A stretch of 31,120 bases of DNA from Nymphaea colorata. Taxonomy: Eukaryota; Streptophyta; Magnoliopsida; Nymphaeales; Nymphaeaceae. The stretch covers positions 1-31,120 of the forward strand of contig NW_022205279.1 of NCBI RefSeq assembly GCF_008831285.2, in the 5' to 3' direction. The number at the start of each line of letters is the position of its first letter. Within the stretch, counting starts at the first letter, position 1. The notes below the pieces were generated by a model, which was not told the DNA's origin, ran no database searches, and saw only the letters and a program-made list of their open reading frames with translations. Shown one piece after another: positions 19,781-31,099 of the stretch. The position numbers were made by a program, and so were the translations under genes.

Positions 19781-21161
19781 ATGGCCGACGCTGCAAGCTG
19801 AAATCAAAGAGATGAAGCATTCAAGGGAGCCAAGTCCACCGAGCATAATACCCTGAAAATTACCTCCACCCCACTCAATGGTGCTAACTATTTGAGTTGG
19901 GCGAAGGCTGCTCGCTTGGTTCCTATTGGAAGATCAAAGGCATGATATATTAATGGGAAAACCAAAGCTCCAGCCACTACTGTTCCCAACTATGATGAAT
20001 GGGAATCAGAGAATGACATGGCTGCTCAACTCTATGGAACCATCCATAGCAAATCTGTTCACATATCAAGATACCGCACATGTAATATGGGAGGCTCTAA
20101 AAGAACTTTACAGTGAGCCAAATAATCTTGCTCAAGTATACCAGATACAATGCGAGATTGCTGATCTCACCCTCCATGACCAAGATGTGCAGCGGTACAT
20201 TGGGAGACTCATGAGTCTATATGATGAGCTCCTTCAATATCGACCAGTGACCTCTGATCCAGTCATTTACAGATGGCATTTTGAAGAAGATCAAATCTTC
20301 AAGGTCCTCGTTGGATTGAGTGAGGACTATGAAGCCATAAGGACACAAATCCTGAATACTATGCTGCTGCCAAAATTCAATGCTGTTTGTCAAATGATTC
20401 AGAGAGAGGTATCAAGGCGAAGAGTCATGAGCGTCCCTCCTAAAACGGACTCCATAGAAGACAGCCAAGAAAGAATGGTGTGCCTTTCACAATCCGGCAC
20501 TAATCAAGGCATACAAAGGTACCACTCAAACACACAGAAAAATCACAGCAAACTTAAGTATACTCACTGCAGGAAAATGGGTCACATACGTGATCGCTGC
20601 TGGAACTTGTGCGGCGACCATGGAAGGAAAAGGGTTCATCTTCAATCCCAGACAAAGACATCAACCTTGCAAACTTTGTCACCAAAGATGACCTGGAAAA
20701 ATTCTTCCAGAAATTATGTAAAGCGAATCTTATCTTCCCAACTAGTGGGTGATGTCTCAGATGGTAAGTTCTGTGCCTTATTGAATGCCACTAAAAGTAA
20801 ATCCTTGATAGTTGATTCTGGTGCTATTGATCACATGACTAATGATCCCACAATACTTGCCGATCTAAACAAGGATCCTCATCGTTCTGTTTTTTCTGCT
20901 GATGGGTCATCTACGGTTGTTGCTCGCATTGGAAAAACATCCTTCGCGAAAAATATTAGTTCTGCTTTACTTGTTCCTAAGCTTGCTGTCAACCTTATGT
21001 CTGTTAGCAAAATCACTCAAAATTATGATTGTCTGGCTGTTTTCTCCAAGAAGGATGTAACATTTCAAGACCTGAGCTCAAAGAAGGTGATTGGGGAAGG
21101 CCAACGCCATGGTGACCTCTACACTTTGGACACTGACTGTTTGAGTTTTTTCTCCAAATAA
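19781..21161 (+). pseudogene. Copia element D: gag and protease
   Basis: An ATG at 19781 (MADAAS then stop) is the likely gag start. The first frame reads NGANYLSWAKAARL and IGRSKA with two in-frame stops. After a frameshift near 20010 the frame is open to 21161. It contains the capsid-like block MEPSIANLFTYQDTAHVIWE through ELLQYRPV. A CCHC zinc knuckle at about 20555-20605 reads YTHCRKMGHIRDRCW; its first Cys is replaced by Tyr, so zinc and RNA binding would be impaired. The aspartic protease site DSGAIDHM has Asp-Ser-Gly at 20814-20822. Gag packages the RNA and the protease cleaves the polyprotein. Confidence 0.9.
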
Positions 21162-21537
21162 AAATCGACTCAAAGGACAGACTATCAAATTTGACATGCT
21201 CGATTAGGACACATATATGATCGGAACCTCAGTCTCCTCACCATTGATGATAATAAAGCGTGTAATGCATGCGAATTCGCCAAATTCACACACCTCACCT
21301 TCCAGCCGATTCATGAAAGGTCTGAAAAAGCTTTTGATCTCATTCACTCGGATGTTTGGGGACCTACTCCAGAGGACTCTCATGCTGGTTTTAAGTTCTA
21401 TGTCTCTTTCATTGATGATATGACTCGTGTAACATGGATTTATTTTCTCAAAAATAAAAGTTAAGTGCCAAAATTTTTTGAAGAATTCTATGCCCTCATT
21501 CTCCCTCAATATTGTGGTAAGATTAAAATGCTTCGCT
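21162..21537 (+). pseudogene. Copia element D: integrase, 5' part
   Basis: Plus-strand blocks show the pre-integrase zinc finger (HARLGH...CNACEFAKF, about 21190-21290) and the start of the catalytic core: FDLIHSDVWGPTPED, with the first catalytic Asp in HSDVWG, then FYVSFIDDMTRVTWIYFLKN. A TAA interrupts the frame near 21462. The sequence continues to KIKMLRFD at 21542, where a 707-bp solo LTR is inserted. Confidence 0.85.
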
Positions 21538-22254
21538 TTGACTGTTGCCGGCTGACTGTGTCTGGCCCCCCAAGCCAATAAAAGGTGATGCTGCTTGGCC
21601 AGCTTAGGCATAGTTGGAAGGCATGTGGGATTCAATTACACGCTGAGTCTAGCAGAAAGCAATGCACGTGGAATGTGCAGTGCGGTGGTGCGACGACAAG
21701 GCGTTTCAATGCATCAAGATCAGCGGTCCCTTTGGAAGTGCAAGTCCGTCGTTGGGGAATCCAGTGGGTTCCCCACGTGTAGTGTTTGGATACACAAGGG
21801 GGTGCGCGTGGGTTAGGGGCAATTCCCCCAGTGGGCGCATACGCTGCGTTCCACAACCGCGTAGAGTCACGCGGGGGTGAGCAAGTGAATGCTCATCGTC
21901 GAGTAGGGCGATGGTCGGCCGCCTTACTTAATGACATATAGTCGTCAACTGGCTTCGGCTGGGGACTTCTCCCAAGGGAAGTCTACCCCCACCCAGATTT
22001 CATTTGGATGTAGATAGGCACTTGGAGGAATGGCAAAGTTCTGACAGGGCCTCATGGCCACGGCTTGCCGATGGTCGACAATGGGATAAACCTGGGTGAT
22101 GGTGTGCCGAGTGCTTAGCACTCCTCCTCTAGTCCACAGTCCCGAAGAAAAGATGAATGCTTCCGCTAGCTTAAGAGAGAGACGGCTGGCCGAAGGCTTT
22201 GGGGAACGCCTTCGGCACCACGCGGGATGGAGAAACTCGGCCCGTGACATTGAC
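21538..22254. repeat. 5-bp target site duplication TTGAC
   Basis: TTGAC at 21538-21542 is repeated exactly at 22250-22254 on either side of the solo LTR. Five bases is the usual duplication length for LTR retrotransposon integration. Only these two 5-base blocks form the feature; the span encloses the insertion. Confidence 0.9.
21543..22249. mobile_element. Solo LTR inserted in Copia D integrase
   Basis: This 707-bp segment begins TGTTGCCGGC and ends CCGTGACA (TG...CA), is flanked by perfect TTGAC repeats, and lacks internal coding sequence, primer-binding site or internal direct repeats. That makes it a solo LTR left by recombination between two LTRs of a once complete element. Its GC content is clearly higher than that of the host element. 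Its sequence is unrelated to the other LTRs in the window. Joining 21542 to 22255 restores an uninterrupted reading frame across the second integrase Asp. Strand and superfamily are not certain. Confidence 0.85.
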
Positions 22255-23225
22255 AATGGTGGTGAATATGTGAATGATGCATTGAAAAACTTCATGAGGA
22301 AGCATGGAATACAACCCCAATATACCTGCGCCGGGATGCCTCAGCAAAACGGCATTGCACAAAGAAAAAACCGACAATTTCTGAATATTGCTCAGGCTCT
22401 TATGATGCACAAGAACGTACCTCAGATTTTTTGAAGCGAAACCATTGGGACAACATGTTATCCAATTGAGTTCCAAACTCTAGCATAGAAGGAAAAATTC
22501 CTCTTGAACCCCTTCTTAATAAGCCACTGTCACTTAAACACCTCAGGGTATTTGGGTGCAAATGTTTCGTACATGTGCAAGAAAGATTATGAAATAAATT
22601 CCAGCGACATGCGATTAAGTGTATATTCTTAGGATACTCAAGCAAGAAGAGAGGTTATCGCTGTTTTGACCCTCTCTCTAAACGTATGATTGTATCTCAA
22701 GATGTAAAATTCTATGAAAGTCAACATTTCTCTGACTGCTGCATACAGGGGGAGGCAAATAACAGAAACTCTGCTGAAAATAGTGTTGATGATACTCCAC
22801 GTCCGCTGGCTGACATCTTTGCAAGTCAAATGCCTACATGCCAACCAGAGATTGCCCACTTTCCCAGTAACAATAGAAGCCTTGAAAACACTATTTTGGA
22901 GGAAGACGAACCACCTACCAACGTCGAATCTCAACCAGGCGTAAGACATTCCTCTAGAGTGACTCGGCCTCCATCCAAGTTGAGTGATTACTATACTTAC
23001 TTATCCGTTGGAAGTCTTCATTCACTAGACAATTATCTCTCTTTTGAAGTTCTCTCGCATAATTACAAGTCATACATCTTTGTTATTTATCGCCATCAAG
23101 AGCCAAGAAACTTTAATGAAGCTAGTGCAGTCTTACGGTGGAGGGCAGCTATGGAAGAAGAAATGAAGGTGCTTGAAAAAACTATAGTTGGGATCTTGTT
23201 CCTCTACCAGACAAAAAGAAACTAG
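22255..23225 (+). pseudogene. Copia element D: integrase, 3' part and linker
   Basis: The frame resumes at the second catalytic Asp (DNGGEYVNDAL) and continues MRKHGIQPQYTCAGMPQQNG to NGIAQRKN. The catalytic Glu expected 36 residues after the Asp is Gln here. Stops and frameshifts follow (near 22434, 22490 and 22590). A readable stretch then contains KCIFLGYSSKKRGYRCFDP, the conserved integrase C-terminal motif, and a variable linker with RHSSRVTRPPSKLSDY, typical just before Copia RT. Integrase would be inactive. Confidence 0.85.
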
Positions 23226-23890
23226 TAGGTTGTAAATGGATCTAGAAAATAAAGTTCAAGAGCAATGGAGAAGTGGAGCGATATAAGGCTCGCCTCGTTG
23301 CAAAGGGCTTCACTGAGACAGAAGGAATCGATTACAATGAAACCTTTGCCCTAGTAGCAAAAAATGAACACGGTGAGAACTCTTCTTGCAGTTGCACCTA
23401 CAAAAAGGTGGAATCTTCTCTAACTTGATGTAAAAAATGCATTTCTCCATGGTGAATTGGAACAAGAAGTCTACATGGAAGTACCGCAAGGAGTAAACTG
23501 CCAATTTGAACATGTTTGCAAACTAAGGAAAGCTCTTTACGGATTGAAGCAATCACCTCATGCCTGGTTTGCTCATCTAAAGACAGCACTCATCAATTAC
23601 GGATTTCAGCAAAGCTCAGCCGACTACACCATGTTCACATTCACCAGAAAATCCAAGGTAACCATCTTGCTTGTGTATGGGGATGATATCATACTTACTA
23701 GAGATGACTTTGAGATCATGCAGACTATAAAAAAACATTTAAATAGCGAGTTTGAAATCAAAGATCTTGGAACGTCCTTGGAATAGAAGTGGCTCACTCT
23801 GAAAAAGGAGTATTTATATGTCAACGCAAATACACGATTGATCTCTTGAAAGATACTGGAGATCTAGGCACCAAACCCGCAAACAACCCC
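23150..23890 (+). pseudogene. Copia element D: reverse transcriptase
   Basis: The RT starts with WRAAMEEEMKVLEK and continues LVPLPDKKKLVGCKWI, stop, [20 protein letters not shown] and [15 protein letters not shown]. After a frame break come [30 protein letters not shown] and the catalytic box VYGDDIIL, where the usual YVDD is YGDD, keeping both Asp residues. FEIKDLGT leads, after one more frameshift, to QRKYTIDLLKDTG. Enzymatic residues mostly persist but the frame is broken at least four times. Confidence 0.9.
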
Positions 23891-24624
23891 TTGAGATGAA
23901 CTGCAAGTTAAGGAAAGAAGATGTTGATATTTTGAAAACAAAGAAAGTTTCCAAAAACTAGTTGGAAAACTAATATATTTGACAGTTGTGTGGCCTGACA
24001 TTATGTTGTCAGTGTCATTAGCCAATTCATGCACCAACCAAGATCCCATAATGTTGAGGCAGCTCACCGGATTTTGAGGAACTTAAAGGGACATTGGGAA
24101 AGGGAATCCTAATGAGACATGACCAATCTCATCACATTACTGGCTATTGTGATGCGGACTAGGTTGGGGACGCAAATGACAAATGCTCAACATCAGGTTA
24201 CTGCACGTTTCTTGGAAGAAATTTGATCGCTTGGCGAAGTAAAAAACAAGCCATAGTAGCCCGATCCAGTGCAGAGGCAGAATACCAAGCCATGGCCATA
24301 TGTACATGTGAATTGATTTGGTTTAAGTCCCTCCTTGAGGATATGAGGGTCGAAACTCACTCCCCAATGGAACTTAAGTGCGACAACATGGCTGCTATTC
24401 ATATTGGTGCGAATCCCAAATTTCATGAACGAACAAAACATATCGAAGTCGACTGTCATATCGTTCGAGAAAAAATTCAAGATGGCATCATTGCAACTTC
24501 TCATGTTAGAAGCCAAAACCAGCTCACCGACATCTTGACAAAAAGTCTTGGGAAAGAAAGGCAAAGGATTATTACGGACAAGTTGCGGCAGACTGATGTC
24601 TGCCTACCAACTTCAGGGGGAGTT

Positions 24625-24630
<6 letters not shown>
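23890..24630 (+). pseudogene. Copia element D: RNase H
   Basis: Frame-broken connection sequence to about 24110 is followed by GYCDAD, stop, VGDANDKCSTSGY. An open block then contains RSSAEAEYQAMA, LKCDNMAAIHI, FHERTKHIEVDCHIVREKI and LTDILTKSLGKER, all standard Copia RNase H landmarks. It ends with a stop at the polypurine tract and LTR start. Confidence 0.9.
24614..24622 (+). promoter_or_regulatory. Polypurine tract of Copia element D
   Basis: CAGGGGGAG lies a few bases before the LTR start TGTTAGCACA, at the end of the RNase H frame, the usual arrangement. Confidence 0.85.
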
Positions 24631-25960
<1,330 letters not shown>

Positions 25961-27275
25961 TCATCACTCCCCTCTCCCTTCCTCTCTCTCTATCTTCTCT
26001 GACTTCTTGCCTTGCGTCGGTCCCAAGTCCCAACAACTAGTCCTTTCTGAGACAGAGAAAAGAGAAAGGGAGGACGGGACTGAATGGTCCAAGACTGAGA
26101 AGAGTGAGGTTGGTATTTCCTTCATCTACCTCCCCCACGCCTCCACTGACTCCTCCATCATGGGCTTTTGATTATCGGAACAGCCTTTTCATTATCTGAT
26201 CAACACCTAGAGAGAGCAAATATTACAAAAGTTTGCTCCTATTCTTAGAGAGCGAGAGAAATATTATTACAAAACTTTTGTCATATAGAGGGAGAAAGAG
26301 TTAGAGAGAGAAAGGGGGCTAAGATATCACCACATTAGTAGGTTCAAGAACACAACTCTCAACCACATTAGTAGTTTGAGAGAGAATTTGTAGTTTGATT
26401 TATCTTTCCCGAAGTATCTGAGTGCATGAATATCATATCTCAAGGAATTTCTAGTGGAAACTTTTGGTTATTGATATATAGCAGAGAAGTTAAAGATGTT
26501 AACTCAGACCTTTTTTGGTTTTGCAACCACGGTAGCTCATTTGATGTTAAAATCCACCTTTTTTTCTAAAGTTGTTTGAACTAAAGGGCAAGACAGCAGA
26601 CCAGCAAGGGTTGTTAAAACCCTCCCTTTGTATATAAAGCACTTACGAACAGTTTACTTTTAGATGAATCTGATATGGCCATTTTATAAGTGAAAAGGCT
26701 TTCATACAAATTATCAATATCTTGATTTATAGGATCAGATATGGAATTATTTCAATACAACAGATTTTCATGACAATTTTCTTGGCTCCTGTATTCGATC
26801 AAATCATTGACAGAATCTCCATCCTCATTTGGTTCTACATCCGAGCATTATTGTGTTATCATATTACAACAGTTGACATCCCTTTCAAATGTGTTCCCAA
26901 CATTTCCCCGAGCCCAAGTCGCATTAGTGCTGGCATGGATTCAGGCATAGGTTTGGGTACCTGGGTAGGGAGGACACAACAATTTGAAAAAAAATGATAA
27001 TTGTGTTATTAATTTGCTAGTTTTAAATGTTTAAGATTTGTTGTTTTGCTTTTGTTTTGTTGGGGTGTAGCTGGAATCCCCTCCCTCTTTCCTCCTGCCC
27101 CACAGTTTGGGGCTTGTTTGTGACTTAAGTTCAAAGCAAGACACCCATCAACTAAGCATCACACACTCACCATTTGTAGTTCAGGTGAATAGCACTCATG
27201 AGAATCGAGTTGACAATCGGCCCTTTGCTATACTGCCAGTCTGACCAGCTATGCTACCTATAAGAGCCCATTCAC
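25961..27275. other. ARM upstream flank and anonymous AT-rich stretch
   Basis: Pyrimidine/purine-rich DNA (TC-rich near 25975-26000, GA-rich patches to about 26330) lies upstream of the ARM pseudogene and may include its former leader and promoter. From 26340 to 27275 no gene or repeat family was recognised. Confidence 0.4.
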
Positions 27276-27362
<87 letters not shown>

Positions 27363-27367
27363 ATATA
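27276..27367. repeat. (TA)n microsatellite
   Basis: About 90 bases of TA repeats with two TTA interruptions (near 27299 and 27351). Able to form cruciforms; assembly-sensitive. Confidence 0.95.
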
Positions 27368-27409
27368 GTATTTGATTGGCAATAAGTTGTCATCTTATAT
27401 ATTTTACAG

Positions 27410-28020
27410 GGAACTTGCCACAATTAGTTTGTTACTTTTAGTGACTATGATTTTTTTCTACCTCAACCATGTTACTTCTAGTGACTAAGATGTCATCTAC
27501 ACAAATCATCAATGAGGATTTTATGGACATATCTAATTGTGACTCATGAACCCCAAGTGTGATGATCAAGGACATGCCTTGTTAGCCTTTTTTTGACTTG
27601 GACAATGCTTTATTGAGGCGATAAACATGATTGGAACCCTTTAATCTTAAAACCATGTTGGTTGCATCATGAACCACCTTTTACTTTAGTATCTGTTGTC
27701 AGAAAGGATTGACACCTAATTCATGTAAAGATCTACCCTTCGAGATAGGCATGGTTGAGATCAACGGTTTTGTAGTTTGGTTAGCAATAGGACTATAAGT
27801 TTCATATTAGTATGTCCCTTCTTATGGATTATACCTTCTGCAAAGTGGCGAGACTTATACTAAGCAATTGTGTCATTAGAGTTCCTCCCTATTAATCTAA
27901 ATATCCATCCACATCTAACATTATTATGTGACCTGTTGGCTGGGACGAGCCCACAATTGATTTGTATAAAAAGACCCCAACTCTTCTTCCGTAGCATGAG
28001 CGCTTTTAGGATTACATTTT
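27410..28020 (-). pseudogene. Copia element C: reverse transcriptase remnant
   Basis: Minus-strand fragments match Copia RT in order: LVPANRSHNNVRCGWIFRLI (about 27895-27960), then NSNDTIA, a broken TTV-like block, MPISKGRSLHELGVNPF (about 27690-27755), NHVYRLNKALSKSKKG (about 27585-27640), LGVHESQLDMS, and the catalytic region CVDDILVTRSNMVEVEK (about 27455-27508), where Tyr of YVDD is Cys. A stretch between the last two N-terminal blocks is deleted and stops are frequent. It is much older than elements B and D. Confidence 0.8.
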
Positions 28021-28720
28021 GCTTTAAGATGAACTCTGAGTTCAACTTAACTTGTATTGACTTCACTAAGGAGACACAAAGGAAGACTATATTTGGATGG
28101 AAAATAAGCATTTAATGCTCTTGTTTCATCCATAGATTGGTTAATCATATGGTGAGTTCAAATTAATTAGTTCTATTATTGTACGTCTTTCACTAGATGG
28201 GTCTAAACTCCAGTTCCACTTCATGATTTCCTTTCCTTTCTTCTTCTCTTGGTTGGTTGATGGGACATGGGGCTTCATGTACAAATAGGTGATTCATGAT
28301 ATATTCTTGACCAAGCTATGGATTGATGAAGATAGACAAAGTTTCATTTTGGGCAAGATATATTTTGAATGTCTCTTGAATTGCATTGGAAATGGGGCTT
28401 GGATTATTTGGTTTAGTTTAAGTTACAATTAGTTTTTTAATTAATTAATAGCATTTAAAAACTGCAAACGGTTTTCTTCATAGAAAACAGTATGTTGAGA
28501 AATGCATGTATTGCAAGAGTGAGGAGCCATAACATATATATCCTTTATAAACTTCATATTCAATATAAAACCACATGGTTTGACTTTAAATCTAATAATT
28601 CTCAAATTGAAAAAAATGAAGGTCACAAGTGCAGGCAAAATTTTCATAAAGGCTTTCTTGTTTGAACTGTTTATGCACAAACATCGAAGCACTTTGCTTG
28701 TATAAATTTTTCTCGTTGGT
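28021..28720 (-). other. Copia element C: degraded integrase/linker interval
   Basis: By position between protease and RT this should be integrase. Only VQGTNEKNLYKQ-like pre-integrase sequence near 28680-28740 is recognisable; the rest (28021-28650) shows no motif and may be heavily decayed or replaced DNA. Confidence 0.4.
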
Positions 28721-29030
28721 GCCTTGGACTAAAACTTCTCATTTCTAATGATCCTAAACCATAAATTTGTGAGGACAAAAGTCAAAAAAATGGTGATTAT
28801 CATGTGTAAGTTTGGCAACATAAACAACATATTTTTCTTAGTGCACATTAACATGTAAAGCATCTTTGAGATCAAATTTTTGAATATGAAGGGAAAACAA
28901 TGTGAGCTTACCAAACAGTGTCAGATCAACTTTACATTCATTTTTGTTGGTGATAGCATTGCCAATATCTGCTGCCATGTGATGTGTTGCCCTAGAATCT
29001 AGATACCATATATCATCTTGAAGCAAACTC
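28721..29030 (-). pseudogene. Copia element C: protease remnant
   Basis: The minus strand reads DDIWYLDSRATHHMAADIGN (about 28955-29015), the Copia aspartic protease site, but with Asp-Ser-Arg in place of Asp-Ser-Gly. It continues KFDLKDALHV and, after frame breaks, the typical H-x-F-F-x-F-C-P-H segment. The Gly-to-Arg change would disable catalysis. Together with 27410-28020 it defines a third Copia copy, with no LTR recognised. Confidence 0.8.
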
Positions 29031-30045
29031 GATTCCGGCCATGTAGCAAAAGCATGAGTATGTCATAGCATTGCCTTGCCGTATGGTTTTTCCATCAAAT
29101 TGGTGGACAGTCGGATTATTCCTATAAAACTTTGCATTCTGGCTGCATATTAATGTGAGAAAGTATCAAGAGATGTTTAAAAAATGAAGTACATGATTGA
29201 ATATTCTCTTCCCTTAGACACTAGTATGAAAAAACTACCAAGACAAGTTTTGAAAACTGAATACATGATTGAATCTTACATGCCAGTATGACAATGTAGC
29301 AAGAGAAGTTTCGAAGATGAAGTACATGACTGAATGTGTCTCTTCCCTGGCCACTATGTTGTCGTTTTGACCCTCTTTGGCAGTGGCCTAGCCACATGTG
29401 GGCTAAGCTGCCCAGACCAGCTCTTTAAAATTTTTTATTTTTTACATTAGCAAATTTACTATTTTTTTTTCTTTTATACATATGTAAGTGCCCCCTAAAG
29501 ATATAAATGTTTTTAAAGAAGGGTCCCTCCAGCTAATTTTTTTGACTCCACCACTGCTCTTTGAATGACAAACACAATGGCATTACTTTTATCTAATGAT
29601 ATGGACAAGGCTGTATCCGTTCCAATTAAATAGCTTCTTCATCTCACTTAAATAATAGGTGCTGAAAGAAATGAGGCATGACAGTGTAGAACTTCCAAAT
29701 GAACAAATTTGCAGATTGGTAGAAATGATACATCTCATATATGCAATAAAGAAGGCAATAGGCCGATCTACCTCTCGAGATCTTGTGAGTTTCAATCCAT
29801 TGAGACGTCCAAGACATGATATTTGATGAATGATGGTGAATGAATGAGATGCAAGAATGACTTATGTTGATGTTTGTGGAATCACTCGCATCAAAACTAG
29901 TCAATTACGTGGTCTACTTTGTCTAGTATATTGTTCGTCAAGTATTGCTTCAAACTTAAATTACTGTTATCTATACATTCAATTTTTTTTTCAGGTCAGT
30001 GATGATTAATATTGTAGTCAACTATTTGGAATTGACATGCCATAG
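29031..30045. other. Anonymous stretch around a tandem repeat
   Basis: Apart from the tandem repeat listed separately, no gene is recognised. The expected gag of element C is not visible. Short minus-strand frames at 29589-29904 have no family resemblance. Confidence 0.4.
29153..29354. repeat. Three-copy tandem repeat, unit 63-72 bp
   Basis: Copies start at about 29153, 29225 and 29288, each beginning ATG(T/A)(G/A)A. All share a core of CAAGA(G/C)A(T/A)GTTT and TGAA(G/T)TACATGA(T/C)TGAAT. Copies one and three also share a CTCTTCCCT-like end. No long open frame crosses the array. Confidence 0.7.
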
Positions 30046-30048
30046 CAT

Positions 30049-30305
30049 AGCTACTTGGCTTGAGGGGCACGTTGACAGTACATTCTTAGTTCCATTCTTA
30101 TGGGTGCTACTTCTCTAGACTTTGGAAACAAAGGAACTGAAATGTGCATCGAAGAAGGTTGAATGATCTCATCATTTCCTAGATTTGAAACATAGATCAT
30201 CTGCCAATACCTGTGGCCACTTCGGTTAGAATCAAGTAGTAGTATCACGCGCATATCATGGTGCGCCTTTGACTCCCATTTCCAGTCGTGGAGATAGGCA
30301 TTTCT
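30049..30305 (-). other. Unrecognised open frame, possible exon
   Basis: A minus-strand frame of about 80 codons without stops, ending at TAG near 30050. It contains MRVILLLDSNRSGHRYWQMI, SNLGNDEIIQPSS and SREVAPIRMELRMYCQRAP. Composition is protein-like and unlike the transposons nearby, with no signal peptide and no motif I can name. A possible 3' splice site (TTACTTAACCAG) lies at its upstream edge, next to a MITE. A second open block is at 30745-30960. It may be the last exon of an unidentified gene or a gene scrap. Confidence 0.3.
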
Positions 30306-30312
30306 GGTTAAG

Positions 30313-30743
30313 TAAGGATGTCAACATATTCGATTTGAATCAGATATCGAACCAAACCATTCTGAAAAACCAGTTATAGAAAAAAATATAATGTCCAATG
30401 GAAAAATCAGATCAGCTTTGGATTTAAGAAATGACATTCTATTGGATTTGGATTCAGATATATGTAAATATTTGATCAGATTTAGTTTAAACAAATATCA
30501 TACATCTAACACTCTTATATATTGAAAGTCAGCTAGATTTGGTTCAAAATTCAGATTAAGAAGTGAATGCAAAGTTGGATTCAGATCATATTAAGATTGC
30601 AAAATTAGATTTCAGACTTAGATATGACATTTATTCATTCATGTTCAAATCAGAATTCAAATATGAACACGTGAGTATTTGAAAAAGCAGCTACATATGG
30701 TTAAGTGTATATTTTATTCGAATCTGATCCATTGACATCCCTA
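30313..30743. mobile_element. 427-bp MITE with GGATGTCAA ends
   Basis: The element proper is 30315-30741, flanked on both sides by TA (30313-30314 and 30742-30743). The ends are AGGATGTCAA and, inverted, GGGATGTCAA, a 9 of 10 match. The interior consists of GATTCGAATC/GGATTTGGATTC-like words with no coding capacity. A TA duplication with short inverted repeats is compatible with a Tc1/mariner-type element, but the superfamily is an inference. It lies between the two unrecognised open frames, as if within an intron. Confidence 0.65.
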
Positions 30744-30744
30744 T

Positions 30745-30960
30745 GGCTGATGGCATATGACAAGCAAACCTGGGTGGCAGCTCCTATGGCAAGATCCACA
30801 ATCCAAGTCCACTCCTCATTGAAAAGCTGTGGACCCTGCCGGCAGCTGCTCATACCAGCCCACATCTGACTTATTCGCTGCTCTTTTTTGCCATTGATAT
30901 GCTTAAGAAAGAGTCTATCAGCACCTCTTTGCGATGCCTAAGCTTGCCTGTTGCATTCCT
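30745..30960 (-). other. Unrecognised open frame, possible upstream exon
   Basis: The minus strand is open for about 62 codons after a TAG (in RC near 30935). It contains GADRLFLKHINGKKEQRISQ and QLFNEEWTWIVDLAIGAATQ, followed by CAG/GTTTGC, a good 5' splice-site sequence. A neighbouring frame (GFAIGRNATGKLRHRKEVLI) overlaps its start. I cannot assign a family. The phase does not join cleanly to the block at 30049-30305 with the most obvious splice sites, so the link is tentative. Confidence 0.25.
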
Positions 30961-31055
30961 TCCAATTGCAAATCCCATGCTAATTCATTTCTCCGGGGCT
31001 GCATCTTCGTCTTCTGATCTTTGAGTTGAGTTGGACAATTTATGTGGAAATAGTA

Positions 31056-31099
31056 GGGATGTCAGCAGATCACATTCGAATCGGATATGCTGACATCTC
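31056..31099. mobile_element. 44-bp miniature inverted-repeat element
   Basis: Arms GGGATGTCAGCA (31056-31067) and TGCTGACATCTC (31088-31099) are inverted repeats matching at 11 of 12 positions. They are separated by 20 bases with a GATCACATTCGAATC core and flanked on both sides by TA (31054-31055, 31100-31101). The first nine bases equal the ends of the 427-bp MITE nearby, and the core resembles its interior. It looks like an extreme internal-deletion derivative of that family. Confidence 0.6.

Noticed and set aside
21585-22295. Short frames on both strands at 21585-22295
   Set aside because: They lie within the solo LTR, which has no coding function.
27276-27367. TA array as a possible origin or recombination hotspot
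   Set aside because: A simple microsatellite explains it; nothing else supports a special role.
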